DNA of 43,167 nucleotides from Microcaldota archaeon (GTDB lineage Archaea; Micrarchaeota; Micrarchaeia; Micrarchaeales; CABMGC01): NCBI GenBank assembly GCA_021804105.1, contig JAJZKP010000001.1:1-43167 (forward strand), in the 5' to 3' direction. Position 1 is the stretch's first letter; each line of letters begins with the position of its first letter. Both the position numbers and the translations under genes were made by a program. A model generated the notes under the pieces. That model worked only from the letters and a program-made list of their open reading frames with translations. It had not been told where the DNA came from and ran no database searches. Below are positions 26,489 through 34,711 of the stretch, one piece after another.

Positions 26489-26743
26489 ATGGTAAGGGTC
26501 TCTGAACTTTATGGAAAACGGGTAATATCATCTTCGGGCGGGCTGCTTGGAGAAGTGAAGGGAGTCATAATTGACATTTCAACAGCTTCGGTATCGCATA
26601 TACTTCTTCACAGGATTGATGACCTGGTCAGGAGCGGCAACCTACGCAGCGACTTCGTGAAGAACAGCATCTCCTTCGATAGGGTAACGAAGATAGGTGA
26701 AGGCATAGTAGTCAAGGCCCCCTCTGCCAAGGCGCCTAAGTAA
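26489..26743 (+). CDS. PRC-barrel domain protein
   Basis: From the ATG at 26489 an 84-residue protein starts MVRVSELYGKRVISSSGGLLGEV, the hallmark of PRC-barrel domains, followed by VKGVIIDISTASVSHILL. Free-standing archaeal PRC barrels are small adaptor proteins related to the RimM and CdvA barrels. A longer frame from 26468 would overlap the previous gene. Its end faces the rpoP stop with 16 bases between. Confidence 0.82.
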   Translation: MVRVSELYGKRVISSSGGLLGEVKGVIIDISTASVSHILLHRIDDLVRSGNLRSDFVKNSISFDRVTKIGEGIVVKAPSAKAPK

Positions 26744-26759
26744 AGCCTCACTGCATGTG

Positions 26760-26891
26760 TCAGTCAGTAGAAACAGTCTTTGCCAGGGATGACCGCTTCT
26801 TGGCCAAGACCCTGTATCCGCAGTAGGGGCACCTGATAAATTTTTCGAGGCTCTTTACATCTTTTCCGCAATGAAGGCATACGTATGGCAT
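26760..26891 (-). CDS. rpoP: RNA polymerase subunit P (Rpb12-like zinc protein)
   Basis: This gene encodes 43 residues starting MPYVCLHCGKDVKS and containing FIRCPYCGYRVLAKKR: a four-Cys zinc ribbon (Cys 5, 8, 21, 24) with the RVLxKKR ending of archaeal Rpo12/RpoP and eukaryotic Rpb12. The subunit helps to hold the polymerase assembly together and supports open complex formation. It is the last gene on the minus strand of the exosome superoperon, a position shared with other archaea. It is easily missed because of its size. Confidence 0.92.
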   Translation of the reverse strand: MPYVCLHCGKDVKSLEKFIRCPYCGYRVLAKKRSSLAKTVSTD

Positions 26892-26916
26892 AATATCACA
26901 TTTCTCGTCAAAATTA

Positions 26917-27246
26917 TTAAACCTGCTTTACTGAGCTCTTGAGCCATCTGGTGAGCTCGTCATGAACTTTGCTCTTGCTCGTGTCTATAATCCGTATGTT
27001 AATCGTAGCCTTATACTCCTCCTCGTTTAGCGAAAGGACAGGCTTGTAGTCAGGCATGTTGGCGTACTGTACCTCGAGCCAGTGGAGCTTTCCCCTCATA
27101 TAGTCCTTGACAACTTCATCGGTCAGGGGCATGGAGGAGAATGTGAACAGGATGCCATTGCACCAGTAGAGGGGCATCGTTCCTGCAGGAGTGACCCTGC
27201 CCCGTAGCAGGTCGTCTATGCCCACTGCAATTACATCGTGCACCAC
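26917..27246 (-). CDS. Unnamed protein inside the exosome superoperon
   Basis: The 109-residue product starts with GTG at 27246 (VHDVIAVGIDDLL) and seems mostly beta with a C-terminal helix (DTSKSKVHDELTRWLKSS). The frame stays open upstream through LVRITYEPTNEIV, which looks protein-like, into the end of L37Ae; only a CTG at 27282 could start there. No family is recognised. It lies between L37Ae and rpoP, where other archaea may have KEOPS Pcc1 or prefoldin genes nearby, and does not resemble either. Confidence 0.7.
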   Translation of the reverse strand: MVHDVIAVGIDDLLRGRVTPAGTMPLYWCNGILFTFSSMPLTDEVVKDYMRGKLHWLEVQYANMPDYKPVLSLNEEEYKATINIRIIDTSKSKVHDELTRWLKSSVKQV

Positions 27247-27283
27247 TATCTCGTTAGTAGGCTCGTAGGTTATCCTTACCAGA

Positions 27284-27526
27284 TCATCTACCCTCGTTTC
27301 TCCTGTTGAGTATCATGCTTACGGTCTCTCCTGCCGCGGTCTTGAGCGAATACGCGCCTCCCGCGAAGGTGGCGTTGCAGTACCTGCAGTGCCAGATTCC
27401 AGTGCTGACCCTCTTCACAGCTGTTTTCCCGCACACATCGCATTTGTACCGTGCCTTCTTCTCCTTTGAGACAGCCATGTATCTCTTCCTAAGCCCTACA
27501 CCGTATCGTATTGTTGAGTTTGACAT
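27284..27526 (-). CDS. rpl37ae: Ribosomal protein eL43 (L37Ae)
   Basis: The 80-residue protein has the zinc ribbon YKCDVCGKTAVKRVSTGIWHCRYC, followed by the FAGGAYSL signature of L37Ae. It begins one base after the rrp42 stop. Its place between rrp42 and rpoP is the standard archaeal arrangement. Confidence 0.95.
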   Translation of the reverse strand: MSNSTIRYGVGLRKRYMAVSKEKKARYKCDVCGKTAVKRVSTGIWHCRYCNATFAGGAYSLKTAAGETVSMILNRRNEGR

Positions 27527-27527
27527 A

Positions 27528-28310
27528 TTACTCGCCTATGGTTTTCTTGATCTCCTGCCTTAGGTTCTTTGACTTCTCGATAGCAAGGTCTATGAGCTGC
27601 TCAACCTCATTTGCCGTGAAGCCTCCTGAAAGGCCCTTCTGCATGGCCCTTACGTTGCTTTCATCGGTTGCTATGGTTATCCTTGCATCCATGAAGAGTT
27701 CTTCGTTCCCGCTTGGATCAAGTATTAGCTTATTCGCCATGGTGGCGAAGGTTGATGAAGTGACTATGTTTGCGGTGGGCAACTTGCCTAGATTTCCTTC
27801 TCGTATCACTTCCTCGTTCTCGTATCTGGGCATCCTTGCGCTCAGTAGCGCGGTGGTAGCCGCGAGCGTGCTTGCATCGAACAGGTTGCCGTCGTAATTG
27901 AGCACGTATATGTCTACGAAAGTGTCCCAGACCTTTTCTTCCTCTATGAACAGCTTCTTCAAGTCTATCACTCCAGCTGCCCGTATTCCCCTGTCCACAA
28001 CCCTGGCAAGCTCTATCGCTTCGGGACTTGGGGGTCCGATGTCGAATTCTTCAGACGCCAGTGGGAGGAGCTCGGCTCCGGTGATAAGATTTCCCTCGTC
28101 AGGCTTGTCAGGCATGGGCGAGCCCACCGAGACCTTGACTCCTGCTATGACTTTAGTGTTGCCGATATTGACCTCTGCAGAACCTTCCGCCTGCGGGAGG
28201 TTTCCCTTGGTTATGCTTATCGGCCTGTAGTCAAAGAACTTCCTTCCGTCTTCCCTCAGTCCCTTGCTCAGCATTTCCTTGATGTATTCTCCAGTTATTG
28301 TAGTCTTCAT
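27528..28310 (-). CDS. rrp42: Exosome RNase PH-like subunit Rrp42
   Basis: The 260-residue RNase PH-fold protein has the Rrp42 features LREDGRKFFDYRPISITKG and GSAEVNIGNTKVIAGVKV, and ELLPLASEEFDIGPPSPEAIELARVVDRGIR with the short conserved motif of the family. Rrp42 is catalytically inactive but forms the hexameric ring with Rrp41. An AGTGAT ribosome binding site precedes the ATG, 4 bases after the rrp41 stop. Confidence 0.95.
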   Translation of the reverse strand: MKTTITGEYIKEMLSKGLREDGRKFFDYRPISITKGNLPQAEGSAEVNIGNTKVIAGVKVSVGSPMPDKPDEGNLITGAELLPLASEEFDIGPPSPEAIELARVVDRGIRAAGVIDLKKLFIEEEKVWDTFVDIYVLNYDGNLFDASTLAATTALLSARMPRYENEEVIREGNLGKLPTANIVTSSTFATMANKLILDPSGNEELFMDARITIATDESNVRAMQKGLSGGFTANEVEQLIDLAIEKSKNLRQEIKKTIGE

Positions 28311-28314
28311 GATA

Positions 28315-29109
28315 TCACTTTGGCTGTTGAGGCTGCTGCTCTTGGGGCTGCTGTGGCATTGATGGAGCCCCGTTCTTGTACTTCTCGCTTATCTTCAGGT
28401 ACGGAGCCTTCAGTGCATCCGTCTGCAGCTTAGTTATTATCTTCCCTGATTCCTTTGCCATTGAGAGGGCCTTGCTGACTTCCTCCTTGGACATGTTGCC
28501 ATCCATCTGGAGGAGGAGTATTTTGTCCTGCCTCGGGCTTATTGCTATAGGCACATCGGCATCTGAGTAATTATCCTCAATCTTGTTGAGATCTATTACT
28601 ATGTGCTCGCCTATCTTGCCTATGGAAACAGCATAGGGTATGTCAGTCATTGGTATTCCAGATCCTGCCAGGGCCACTGCCGCAGCGGTTATCCCTGCGG
28701 CTCTTGTGCCGCCGTCGGATTGCAGCACTTCAACGAAGATGCTTATCTCGCTGCCGGGGAAGTTCTCCCTTATTATGACGTTCTCGAATACCTCTTTGGT
28801 GACCTTTGATATCTCTATTGCGCGCCTGTTTGGTCCGGTCCTGCCGTGCTCCTCAAGCGATGAGAAAGGTGCCATCTGGTACCTGCATTTTATCACGGCT
28901 TTCTCAGGGTCCGATGTGTGCTTGGGAAGCGCTTCCCTTGGACCATATACAGCTGCAAGGATCTTGTTGTTGCCCCATTCCACATATGCAGATCCAGCCG
29001 CATTCTTGAGCACTCCAGACTCTATCCTCACATGCCTCAAGTCTCCTGACATCCTGCCGTCAAGGCGCTTGCCATTTACCATCAATTCTGGTTTTTCCGA
29101 TTTTGCCAT
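28315..29109 (-). CDS. rrp41: Exosome catalytic RNase PH-like subunit Rrp41
   Basis: The 264-residue protein is the phosphate-dependent 3'-5' exonuclease subunit. It has KRLDGRMSGDLRHVRIESG, the RNA-binding RRAIE, LQSDGGTRAAGITAA (phosphate-site region) and DVPIAISPRQDKILLLQMDG with catalytic Asp residues. The C-terminus ends in a Gln/Pro tail, probably unstructured. It degrades RNA and can add tails in reverse. It is in order with Rrp4 and Rrp42. Confidence 0.96.
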   Translation of the reverse strand: MAKSEKPELMVNGKRLDGRMSGDLRHVRIESGVLKNAAGSAYVEWGNNKILAAVYGPREALPKHTSDPEKAVIKCRYQMAPFSSLEEHGRTGPNRRAIEISKVTKEVFENVIIRENFPGSEISIFVEVLQSDGGTRAAGITAAAVALAGSGIPMTDIPYAVSIGKIGEHIVIDLNKIEDNYSDADVPIAISPRQDKILLLQMDGNMSKEEVSKALSMAKESGKIITKLQTDALKAPYLKISEKYKNGAPSMPQQPQEQQPQQPK

Positions 29110-29121
29110 GCCATCATCACT

Positions 29122-29721
29122 TTACTTGCCCATTTCGAGTAGGTTCTTGACCCTGTCGGTCAGACCACTCGTATGTGCTTCCTGCTGAATCATAACTATT
29201 GCCTCTGTGCATAGGTCTATCTTGCCTCCCTTCATCCAGACAAGGCCGTTCATGCCCACGACCACATAGGTTTGCGTATCTGCACTTAACTGCTTGATCA
29301 TTGAGTTACCCTTGCCGAGTATCCTCCCCACCTTTGATGGTTTTACGTAGAGAATCTTGCCTCCTGCGAGTTTTCTCGGCCTGCCCAGTATGACCGTCTT
29401 TGTCTTGTCTAGCTCCTTGACTGTAGCCTCAATTATGTCTCCAGATACGAGATCTTCATTGGTGTCCTTTGCAAATATCAGGCCGCGATATGGGGAGTCA
29501 AGGTCTATTATAAGAACGTTGAACTTGTCCTCCTGCACTACGCCTACGACAGAATCCCCGGACCTTGGATACCATAGCCCCTCCAAGGGTATGAGCACCT
29601 TCTTCTCGTCGTCATACATGCTCATTATCGTAGAGTACGTCTTACCGTTGTCTATGAATGCCTCATCTATCCTCAGAGGCTTGTCTTCTAGTTTTTCTCC
29701 TGGAACCACTATTCTTTGCAT
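29122..29721 (-). CDS. rrp4: Exosome RNA-binding cap protein Rrp4
   Basis: The 199-residue protein has an N-terminal domain (RIVVPGEKLEDKPLRID), a central S1 domain (GDSVVGVVQEDKFNVLIID) and a KH domain (KPSKVGRILGKGNSMIKQL, with a GxxG-type turn). It caps the Rrp41/Rrp42 ring and guides RNA in. An AAGGTG ribosome binding site lies ahead of the ATG. It follows the SBDS gene by 9 bases. Confidence 0.94.
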   Translation of the reverse strand: MQRIVVPGEKLEDKPLRIDEAFIDNGKTYSTIMSMYDDEKKVLIPLEGLWYPRSGDSVVGVVQEDKFNVLIIDLDSPYRGLIFAKDTNEDLVSGDIIEATVKELDKTKTVILGRPRKLAGGKILYVKPSKVGRILGKGNSMIKQLSADTQTYVVVGMNGLVWMKGGKIDLCTEAIVMIQQEAHTSGLTDRVKNLLEMGK

Positions 29722-29730
29722 TTTTACACC

Positions 29731-30411
29731 TTATAGCGCCTTTGTAACGGCGCTCCCTTTCGTGAAGCTGTTCAGCTTCTCGAAGAACTCTACCTTGAGG
29801 CCTGCAGGGAACTCAACCATGGCCTTGAGGGAACCATCATTGAGCCACTGTTCGGATTTGACTCCATACTGCTTCAGGAGCCCGTAGCACCTGTTCGCAT
29901 ATTCCACAGGTATTGTCACTTCGATCTTTGCTGTAGCGAACTTTATCGGAAGTATCATGTTTATTTTCTTGAGTATGTCATCGACTTGCTCGTTGGCGTT
30001 CTTGAATGGATCCACTGTTATCTTTGCCTCGTGCATCGCGTTATCTATACGCTGCTCCGGGTGCGGTGCGTTAGTCCGTGGGTCTATCGAGTTCCTTGAT
30101 ATTATCTGTATTATTTGTTTCCTCTTTTCTTCTGTCATCTTGGATCTCTGTTCTGTGGTTATTGGGACATTCCCGTGCTTGAGTATAGTGTCCACGACTT
30201 TTGCAATGTCCTCTGTGCCGAAGGCCTTTTTTATTTTCTCCTGGGCCTGACGTTTGCCTTTGTTTGCATCTTCGAATATCTCCTCTGCCTGGAGCACAGC
30301 AATAGGGTTTGACTTCTTTCCTGTTATGTACTCGTAGGCGCCGTCTGCGTCGACAAATATCTCGAACTTCTCTCCGTTTACGGTGTACTTGGCAATTACT
30401 GTCTTTGACAT
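29731..30411 (-). CDS. SBDS family ribosome maturation protein
   Basis: From the ATG at 30411 the protein starts [19 protein letters not shown] and runs 226 residues with the three SBDS domains; [21 protein letters not shown] and [18 protein letters not shown] are family signatures. SBDS helps to release the anti-association factor aIF6 from the large subunit. An upstream in-frame ATG at 30486 would overlap psmA and is unlikely; GAGGA sits ahead of the chosen start. The SBDS gene in front of rrp4 is the conserved archaeal order. Confidence 0.94.
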   Translation of the reverse strand: MSKTVIAKYTVNGEKFEIFVDADGAYEYITGKKSNPIAVLQAEEIFEDANKGKRQAQEKIKKAFGTEDIAKVVDTILKHGNVPITTEQRSKMTEEKRKQIIQIISRNSIDPRTNAPHPEQRIDNAMHEAKITVDPFKNANEQVDDILKKINMILPIKFATAKIEVTIPVEYANRCYGLLKQYGVKSEQWLNDGSLKAMVEFPAGLKVEFFEKLNSFTKGSAVTKAL

Positions 30412-30424
30412 TTCCTCACTGCTG

Positions 30425-31120
30425 TTAGATATAGCCTCCAAGCTTGTCTGGAGAAAGAAGGACGAAGTCGGATCCCGCCTTGACATAGCCTATGTCCAGA
30501 TGATCCTGGGTTAGCTTTTCCTCGCTTATCTTCTTAAGTATCTTTATGCTTAGCCCTATCGCATCGTCAACGCTCATGTTCTTTTTGTATTCCTTCTGGA
30601 GTATCTCGGTAGCGACCTTCTTGCCCACGCCTATGGCATCTGCCTGGTATCCCAGGAAAGAGGCTCCGGGCTCTATCTCGAAGAGCCTTGGCTCTGAGTC
30701 CACTCCTCCAAGGAGCATGGAAACCGCATAAGGCCTCATGCCACCGTAAAGGGTAGGCTGCATCATGTATGATGAGATGCCCTTCGCTAGCGATTCCACG
30801 GACTTTATGTCGTCGAATATGAGCCTGTGGTTCTGAGTAGAGTTCCTTGCCATGTCAACTATGTGCAGGCCGTCGGCAACCATCCCGCTGTAGGTTGCGC
30901 CTATATGCGCATCTATCCTGAAGACCTTCTGTATTGTTGTTGGCACTGAGAGGGGTTCCACTATGTTCTTGTGTGCTACAAAGACAACTGCCTCGTCAGC
31001 TATAAGGCCTATCGACGTTGCCCCTTTCCTCACTGCTTCCTTTGCATACTCGACCTGAAATAACCTGCCGTCAGGGTTGAACATTACTCCCCTATCATAC
31101 GCTTGTACGTTTGGATACAT
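30425..31120 (-). CDS. psmA: Proteasome alpha subunit
   Basis: The chosen ATG at 31120 gives [20 protein letters not shown], matching the usual alpha-subunit start; [18 protein letters not shown] is the proteasome alpha signature. The subunit forms the outer gated rings of the 20S core. A TTG-started frame from 31162 adds 14 residues not seen in the family. It is the first gene of the superoperon, followed by SBDS after 13 bases. No beta subunit is in the window. Confidence 0.95.
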   Translation of the reverse strand: MYPNVQAYDRGVMFNPDGRLFQVEYAKEAVRKGATSIGLIADEAVVFVAHKNIVEPLSVPTTIQKVFRIDAHIGATYSGMVADGLHIVDMARNSTQNHRLIFDDIKSVESLAKGISSYMMQPTLYGGMRPYAVSMLLGGVDSEPRLFEIEPGASFLGYQADAIGVGKKVATEILQKEYKKNMSVDDAIGLSIKILKKISEEKLTQDHLDIGYVKAGSDFVLLSPDKLGGYI

Positions 31121-31371
31121 AACTACACCGTTAGAATATGAATAATCAGGCTTGTGGCCCAATCTTAATTATTCTTCTATTCTACTACACTGTATAATGC
31201 TTGCTTTTAGAATATAAAACTTTCGCTATGCTGAGCTAGCGGGCATTGGCATGCTAAAGGGCATGAAGAAGGATACGTGACATAGTATTGTGTTCGGGTT
31301 TTACCGTCTGGGCGCAAGGCAGATATATATTCGTATTCCAATATAGTTGAATTATCTATTTTCTATCATTG

Positions 31372-32181
31372 ATGCCTATGGAGGAGCAAAACAAAGAAGC
31401 AGCAAATACATCGTCTTTCCACCCTTCCTTCGCACGGGTGCTCAACCAGAAGCAGCAGATTAAGGAGAAGCTCTCTGGAATAAGGCACAAAATAGGCATA
31501 TACAGCGCAAAGGGAGGCGTAGGGAAGACCACCGTCGCTGTCAACCTCGCATACACGCTCAGGGACTTGGGATTCAAGGTTGGACTGCTCGATGCCGATG
31601 TTGATACCCCTAATGTTGCCATGTTCGTGGGCATGAACGGCATACAGGAGGTCGTTTACCCGCTGAGGCCTGTCGAAAGGCACGGGGTAAAGGTTCTCTC
31701 CACTGCGATGTTCATAGACGAATCTACAAAACCAATAATATGGAGAGGCCCTATGGTGGCCAAGATGATTACAGAATTCTTCGATAATACCGCTTGGGGA
31801 GACCTCGATTACCTGATATTGGACCTTCCTCCTGGAACAAGCGATGCGCCGCTCTCGATAATGCAGCTCCTTGACATGGATGGTTTCGTCCTGGTGACTA
31901 CACCGCAGCACATAGCTGCAGTGAATGCCATACGGTCTGGGCGGATGGTAAAGAGGATGGGTATCTCTATACTCGGAGTTGTGGAGAATATGTCTGAGGG
32001 AGAGCCGAAAGGCGCAAAGGAGGTTGCACAGGAACTTGGATGCGATGTCCTGGGCACAATAGCACACGATAATAAATTCAGCGCATTAAGTGATAGCGGA
32101 GTTATACCGATAACCGTGGACAGCGCCCTGAAGGTGCAGTTCACTAACATCGCGGAGAGAATTGCCGGGCAGGGGATATGA
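31372..32181 (+). CDS. Mrp/NBP35-family P-loop ATPase lacking the Cys-x-x-Cys pair
   Basis: The protein (about 269 residues) has a deviant Walker A, YSAKGGVGKTTVAVNLA, the Mrp-type WRGPM and DLPPGTSDAPLSIMQ, and GVVENMS. Mrp/ApbC proteins carry iron-sulfur clusters on a Cys pair that normally follows ENMS (CPxC); here the stretch reads ENMSEGEPKGAKEV with no Cys pair. It may have lost cluster transfer or act differently. The stop overlaps the orc1/cdc6 start by 4 bases. ATG at 31372 or 31378 are both possible; a TTG at 31369 is less likely. Confidence 0.85.
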   Translation: MPMEEQNKEAANTSSFHPSFARVLNQKQQIKEKLSGIRHKIGIYSAKGGVGKTTVAVNLAYTLRDLGFKVGLLDADVDTPNVAMFVGMNGIQEVVYPLRPVERHGVKVLSTAMFIDESTKPIIWRGPMVAKMITEFFDNTAWGDLDYLILDLPPGTSDAPLSIMQLLDMDGFVLVTTPQHIAAVNAIRSGRMVKRMGISILGVVENMSEGEPKGAKEVAQELGCDVLGTIAHDNKFSALSDSGVIPITVDSALKVQFTNIAERIAGQGI

Positions 32182-33398
32182 TGGATGACGAGCCGTTTGC
32201 GGGCATATTCAAGGAATCGACGATATTTGCGGACCGCGAGGTTCTCTCCCCGCACTACATACCGCAGCACCTGCTCTTCAGGGATGCGCAGATAAACGAG
32301 ATTGTGAAGGCAATAACGCCAACTTTGAGGGGGGAGAAGGGTCGCAACCTTTTCATATATGGAAAGACGGGCACGGGAAAGACTTCCTGCATGAAGCATG
32401 TGATATCGAAGGTAAAGGAGCTGCCCTCCGTTCGCGCGAAGGTCTCGTATATCAACTGCAAGATATACAATTCCAGGTACAGGGTGCTCAACAAGATAAC
32501 GAGCGACCACATGCCGCTCTATGCGAAGCGGGGGTATGGAATAATAGACATATACGAGCGCATAATAAACTGGATAGACGAGGACGGCAAGATGCTGATA
32601 GTTGTCCTTGATGAGATAGACGTGGTGAAGGACCTTGATGACCTTGTATACACGCTCACAAGGGCAAACAGCGACATAAAGTCAGGGGGCATAGCAATAA
32701 TAGGAATATCCAACAGCATCTCGTTCAAGGACAATCTGGATCCGCGTAGCAGGTCCACGCTCTATGAGAAGGAGCTTGTCTTCCCTCCGTACAACTCCAC
32801 AGAACTAGCCACAATACTCAGGGAGAGGGCCGAGAAGGGCTTCAGGAAGGACAAGGTAGACCCTGCTGCGATAAACCTTGCGGCTGCGATGGCTGCCAGC
32901 GAGAGCGGAGATGCACGGCTCGCCCTCATGATACTGTCAAAGGCAGGAGAGCTGGTTGAAGAGCGCAGCGTTGCCATGGTCACTGTGGATGCCGTGCGCG
33001 AGGCAGCTAAGAATGCAGAGGAGGAGCTGGCTTACGAACTTGTCAATACGCTTCCGGAGCACCAGAAACTCATAGTCTATGCCATCTCGCTTCTTTCTAT
33101 ACAGGGAAGTAGGTACAAGAAGCTCACAGAAGGCAGTGACACATACATATTCAGCGGGGAGGTCTATAGCAGATACGCGAGCATAAGCGAATCGATGCAC
33201 AAGGAGGCAAAGAGCTCGCGGTGGTACAGGAAGTATATCTCGGACCTGGAGATGCAGGGGCTCATTCAGACTTACGAATCTGGAAAGGGCATAAGGGGGC
33301 ACACCAAGCTTATAAAGCTGGCTTATCCGCCTGAAAAGATAAGGAGTACGATAGAAAAGACCCTCTTCAAGGAGAATGATACCTCAACCGCTGCCTAA
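32178..33398 (+). CDS. cdc6: Orc1/Cdc6 replication initiator
   Basis: The 406-residue AAA+ protein has Walker A GKTGTGKTS near 62-70, Walker B IVVLDEIDVV near 141-150, sensor 1 AIIGISNSISF, and a C-terminal winged helix (SISESMHKEAKSSRWYRKY, then DLEMQGLIQTYES). It marks replication origins and helps to load MCM. It overlaps the Mrp-like gene by ATGA, an unusual partner. Neither flanking gap shows an obvious origin-recognition-box repeat. Confidence 0.95.
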   Translation: MMDDEPFAGIFKESTIFADREVLSPHYIPQHLLFRDAQINEIVKAITPTLRGEKGRNLFIYGKTGTGKTSCMKHVISKVKELPSVRAKVSYINCKIYNSRYRVLNKITSDHMPLYAKRGYGIIDIYERIINWIDEDGKMLIVVLDEIDVVKDLDDLVYTLTRANSDIKSGGIAIIGISNSISFKDNLDPRSRSTLYEKELVFPPYNSTELATILRERAEKGFRKDKVDPAAINLAAAMAASESGDARLALMILSKAGELVEERSVAMVTVDAVREAAKNAEEELAYELVNTLPEHQKLIVYAISLLSIQGSRYKKLTEGSDTYIFSGEVYSRYASISESMHKEAKSSRWYRKYISDLEMQGLIQTYESGKGIRGHTKLIKLAYPPEKIRSTIEKTLFKENDTSTAA

Positions 33399-33463
33399 AG
33401 GCAGCCGAGCTAACCGTTTTGGATAAATCAGCAGTACAACAAAATTATATCTGGATTTAAGGT

Positions 33464-33526
33464 CTTATATAAACGTTTTCTATACAATTAATGCCTGATT
33501 GCAGGATTAGGGAGACTATAAATAGG
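33464..33526 (+). promoter_or_regulatory. Two strong TATA-like boxes upstream of the PH-like gene
   Basis: CTTATATAAAC (33464-33474) and ACTATAAATAGG (33515-33526) are 50 bp apart in the 206-bp gap after cdc6. The second would start RNA near 33546, giving a leader of about 60 nt to the ATG at 33605. The first could serve a longer leader, the 30-codon frame from ATG 33491, or a small RNA ending at the T-rich stretch at 33585-33594. No more can be said of the gap. Confidence 0.4.
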
Positions 33527-33594
33527 TTAAGCTACACTATTCAAGCGGAGGAGTTAACAGACAGAGGCAGATTTCTTACCTAGCGTTTTTGTTT

Positions 33595-33599
33595 GGTGA
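33595..33599 (+). promoter_or_regulatory. Ribosome binding site fixing the PH-like gene start
   Basis: GGTGA lies 5 nt before the ATG at 33605. It decides for this start over the in-frame TTG at 33593 and GTG at 33596, which overlap it. Confidence 0.55.
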
Positions 33600-33604
33600 A
33601 TCGA

Positions 33605-34360
33605 ATGGAAATTTACCAGGGCTACTACAAGGATCCAGACCTGGCAGCATATCTCTTGGACAAGGAGATCGGCACCGTAGTGGCAAATATCGGGAAGGAT
33701 GATCAGATATTGCACATAGCCGGGCAGAAAAGACTTAGTGGAACCCTGATATCGCAGTCTGTCGTAGTGCTTACGGCAAAGAAGGTCATAATAGTAAACA
33801 GGCTGCTGAGGCATATCAAGTCAGACATAGTATTCATACCGCGCAGGGATATTGCAAGTGTAAGGATCTCGCACGGTTTATCATCATCCTCTGTGTTCAT
33901 CAGGGCAAGAGGGTCTTCAGAGGCACTAGGCCATGTGCCAAAGGGCGAGATCAGGGGCCTGGAAAGCGAGGATGCCAACATCGTTTTCTCGAGCCTTCAT
34001 GCTGATAACGAACAGGAAGGCCCTGGCTCTGTGAAAAACTACTTTGCGATACGCATTGAGAACCATTACCACATGAACGGCAATGCAAGCATTTCATGGT
34101 CTATGTATGAGAACCCCGAGGAAGCAAAGGAAGAGGAGGCGCAGCTTGCAGTTGCTGAGGCAAGCTCCCCTGATACAAACATTGAGCCAGAAGAAGAAGA
34201 GGGAGAGGAAGTAGTAGGGGTGGTTAATACGAAAGTCGCATACCAGCAGGAGGAGCGCATGCTTATTGGAGGAGGGGTAGAGGTGGTCAGGACTATAAAC
34301 CCTGATGACCTGCTCATCTTCAAGATGCGCAAGGAGCACCCAGAACAATACTTAATGTGA
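33605..34360 (+). CDS. PH-like domain protein with acidic linker
   Basis: The 251-residue protein starts MEIYQGYYKDPDLAAYLLD. Residues about 40-110 look like a bacterial-type PH domain: a strand run with SGTLISQSVVVLTAKKVIIV, then DIVFIPRRDIASVRI, as in short YokE-like PH proteins. A second beta region, a Glu-rich acidic linker (EPEEEEGEEVVG), and a C-terminal stretch ending DDLLIFKMRKEHPEQYLM follow. No enzyme motif is seen. The next small gene starts 4 bases later. Partners and ligand unknown. Confidence 0.65.
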   Translation: MEIYQGYYKDPDLAAYLLDKEIGTVVANIGKDDQILHIAGQKRLSGTLISQSVVVLTAKKVIIVNRLLRHIKSDIVFIPRRDIASVRISHGLSSSSVFIRARGSSEALGHVPKGEIRGLESEDANIVFSSLHADNEQEGPGSVKNYFAIRIENHYHMNGNASISWSMYENPEEAKEEEAQLAVAEASSPDTNIEPEEEEGEEVVGVVNTKVAYQQEERMLIGGGVEVVRTINPDDLLIFKMRKEHPEQYLM

Positions 34361-34364
34361 GTTT

Positions 34365-34571
34365 ATGAGATATAACCCGAAATTGCTGGAGAGATGGTTT
34401 GAGACAAGGGCAGAAGTCTTTATCCAGCAGGCCGGACGCGGTTTACTCCGCGGCAAGAGCATAAGTGAAGAAGACGTCAGGAAGGAGTTCAAGATCATAG
34501 CGCAGGAGCTTGGAATGATCCTTGAGGCACAGAGAAAGGAGCCTGTAGAGGCTCCCGAGCCTGCAGCCTAG
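34365..34571 (+). CDS. Small helical protein of unknown function
   Basis: The 68-residue product (MRYNPKLLERWFETRAEVF and on) is mostly helical and basic with an Ala/Pro/Glu tail. It is 4 bases after the PH-like gene, with GTGAG as a weak ribosome binding site, and is surely its operon partner. No family recognised. Confidence 0.6.
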   Translation: MRYNPKLLERWFETRAEVFIQQAGRGLLRGKSISEEDVRKEFKIIAQELGMILEAQRKEPVEAPEPAA

Positions 34572-34711
34572 ATCAGCACTGCCTTCATGTTACTTGCCAT
34601 TGGCTAAAATGATTTATGCCCGTTGCATGTTTGTGTACGTCTTGCCTGATATGCTAGAGCAGGAAGGCATAGCTATTTCTTCTTTTGCGGAAAAGCCATA
34701 TTGCTGATTTT

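Noticed and set aside
28640-29188. Plus-strand frame of 182 codons across rrp41
   Set aside because: It is antisense to two conserved exosome genes, with no ribosome binding site and a Ser/Leu-rich translation typical of shadow frames.
30412-30486. Longer N-terminus of SBDS
   Set aside because: The extra 25 codons lie inside psmA, and the family begins at MSKTVIAKY.
31121-31162. TTG-started extension of the proteasome alpha subunit
   Set aside because: The ATG at 31120 gives the normal family start (QAYDRG), and the extension contains the probable promoter.
31163-31371. Possible structured RNA or replication origin between psmA and the Mrp-like gene
   Set aside because: There are only two 5-bp stems (near 31225-31242 and 31251-31268), no tRNA-like or known RNA features, and no origin-box repeats.
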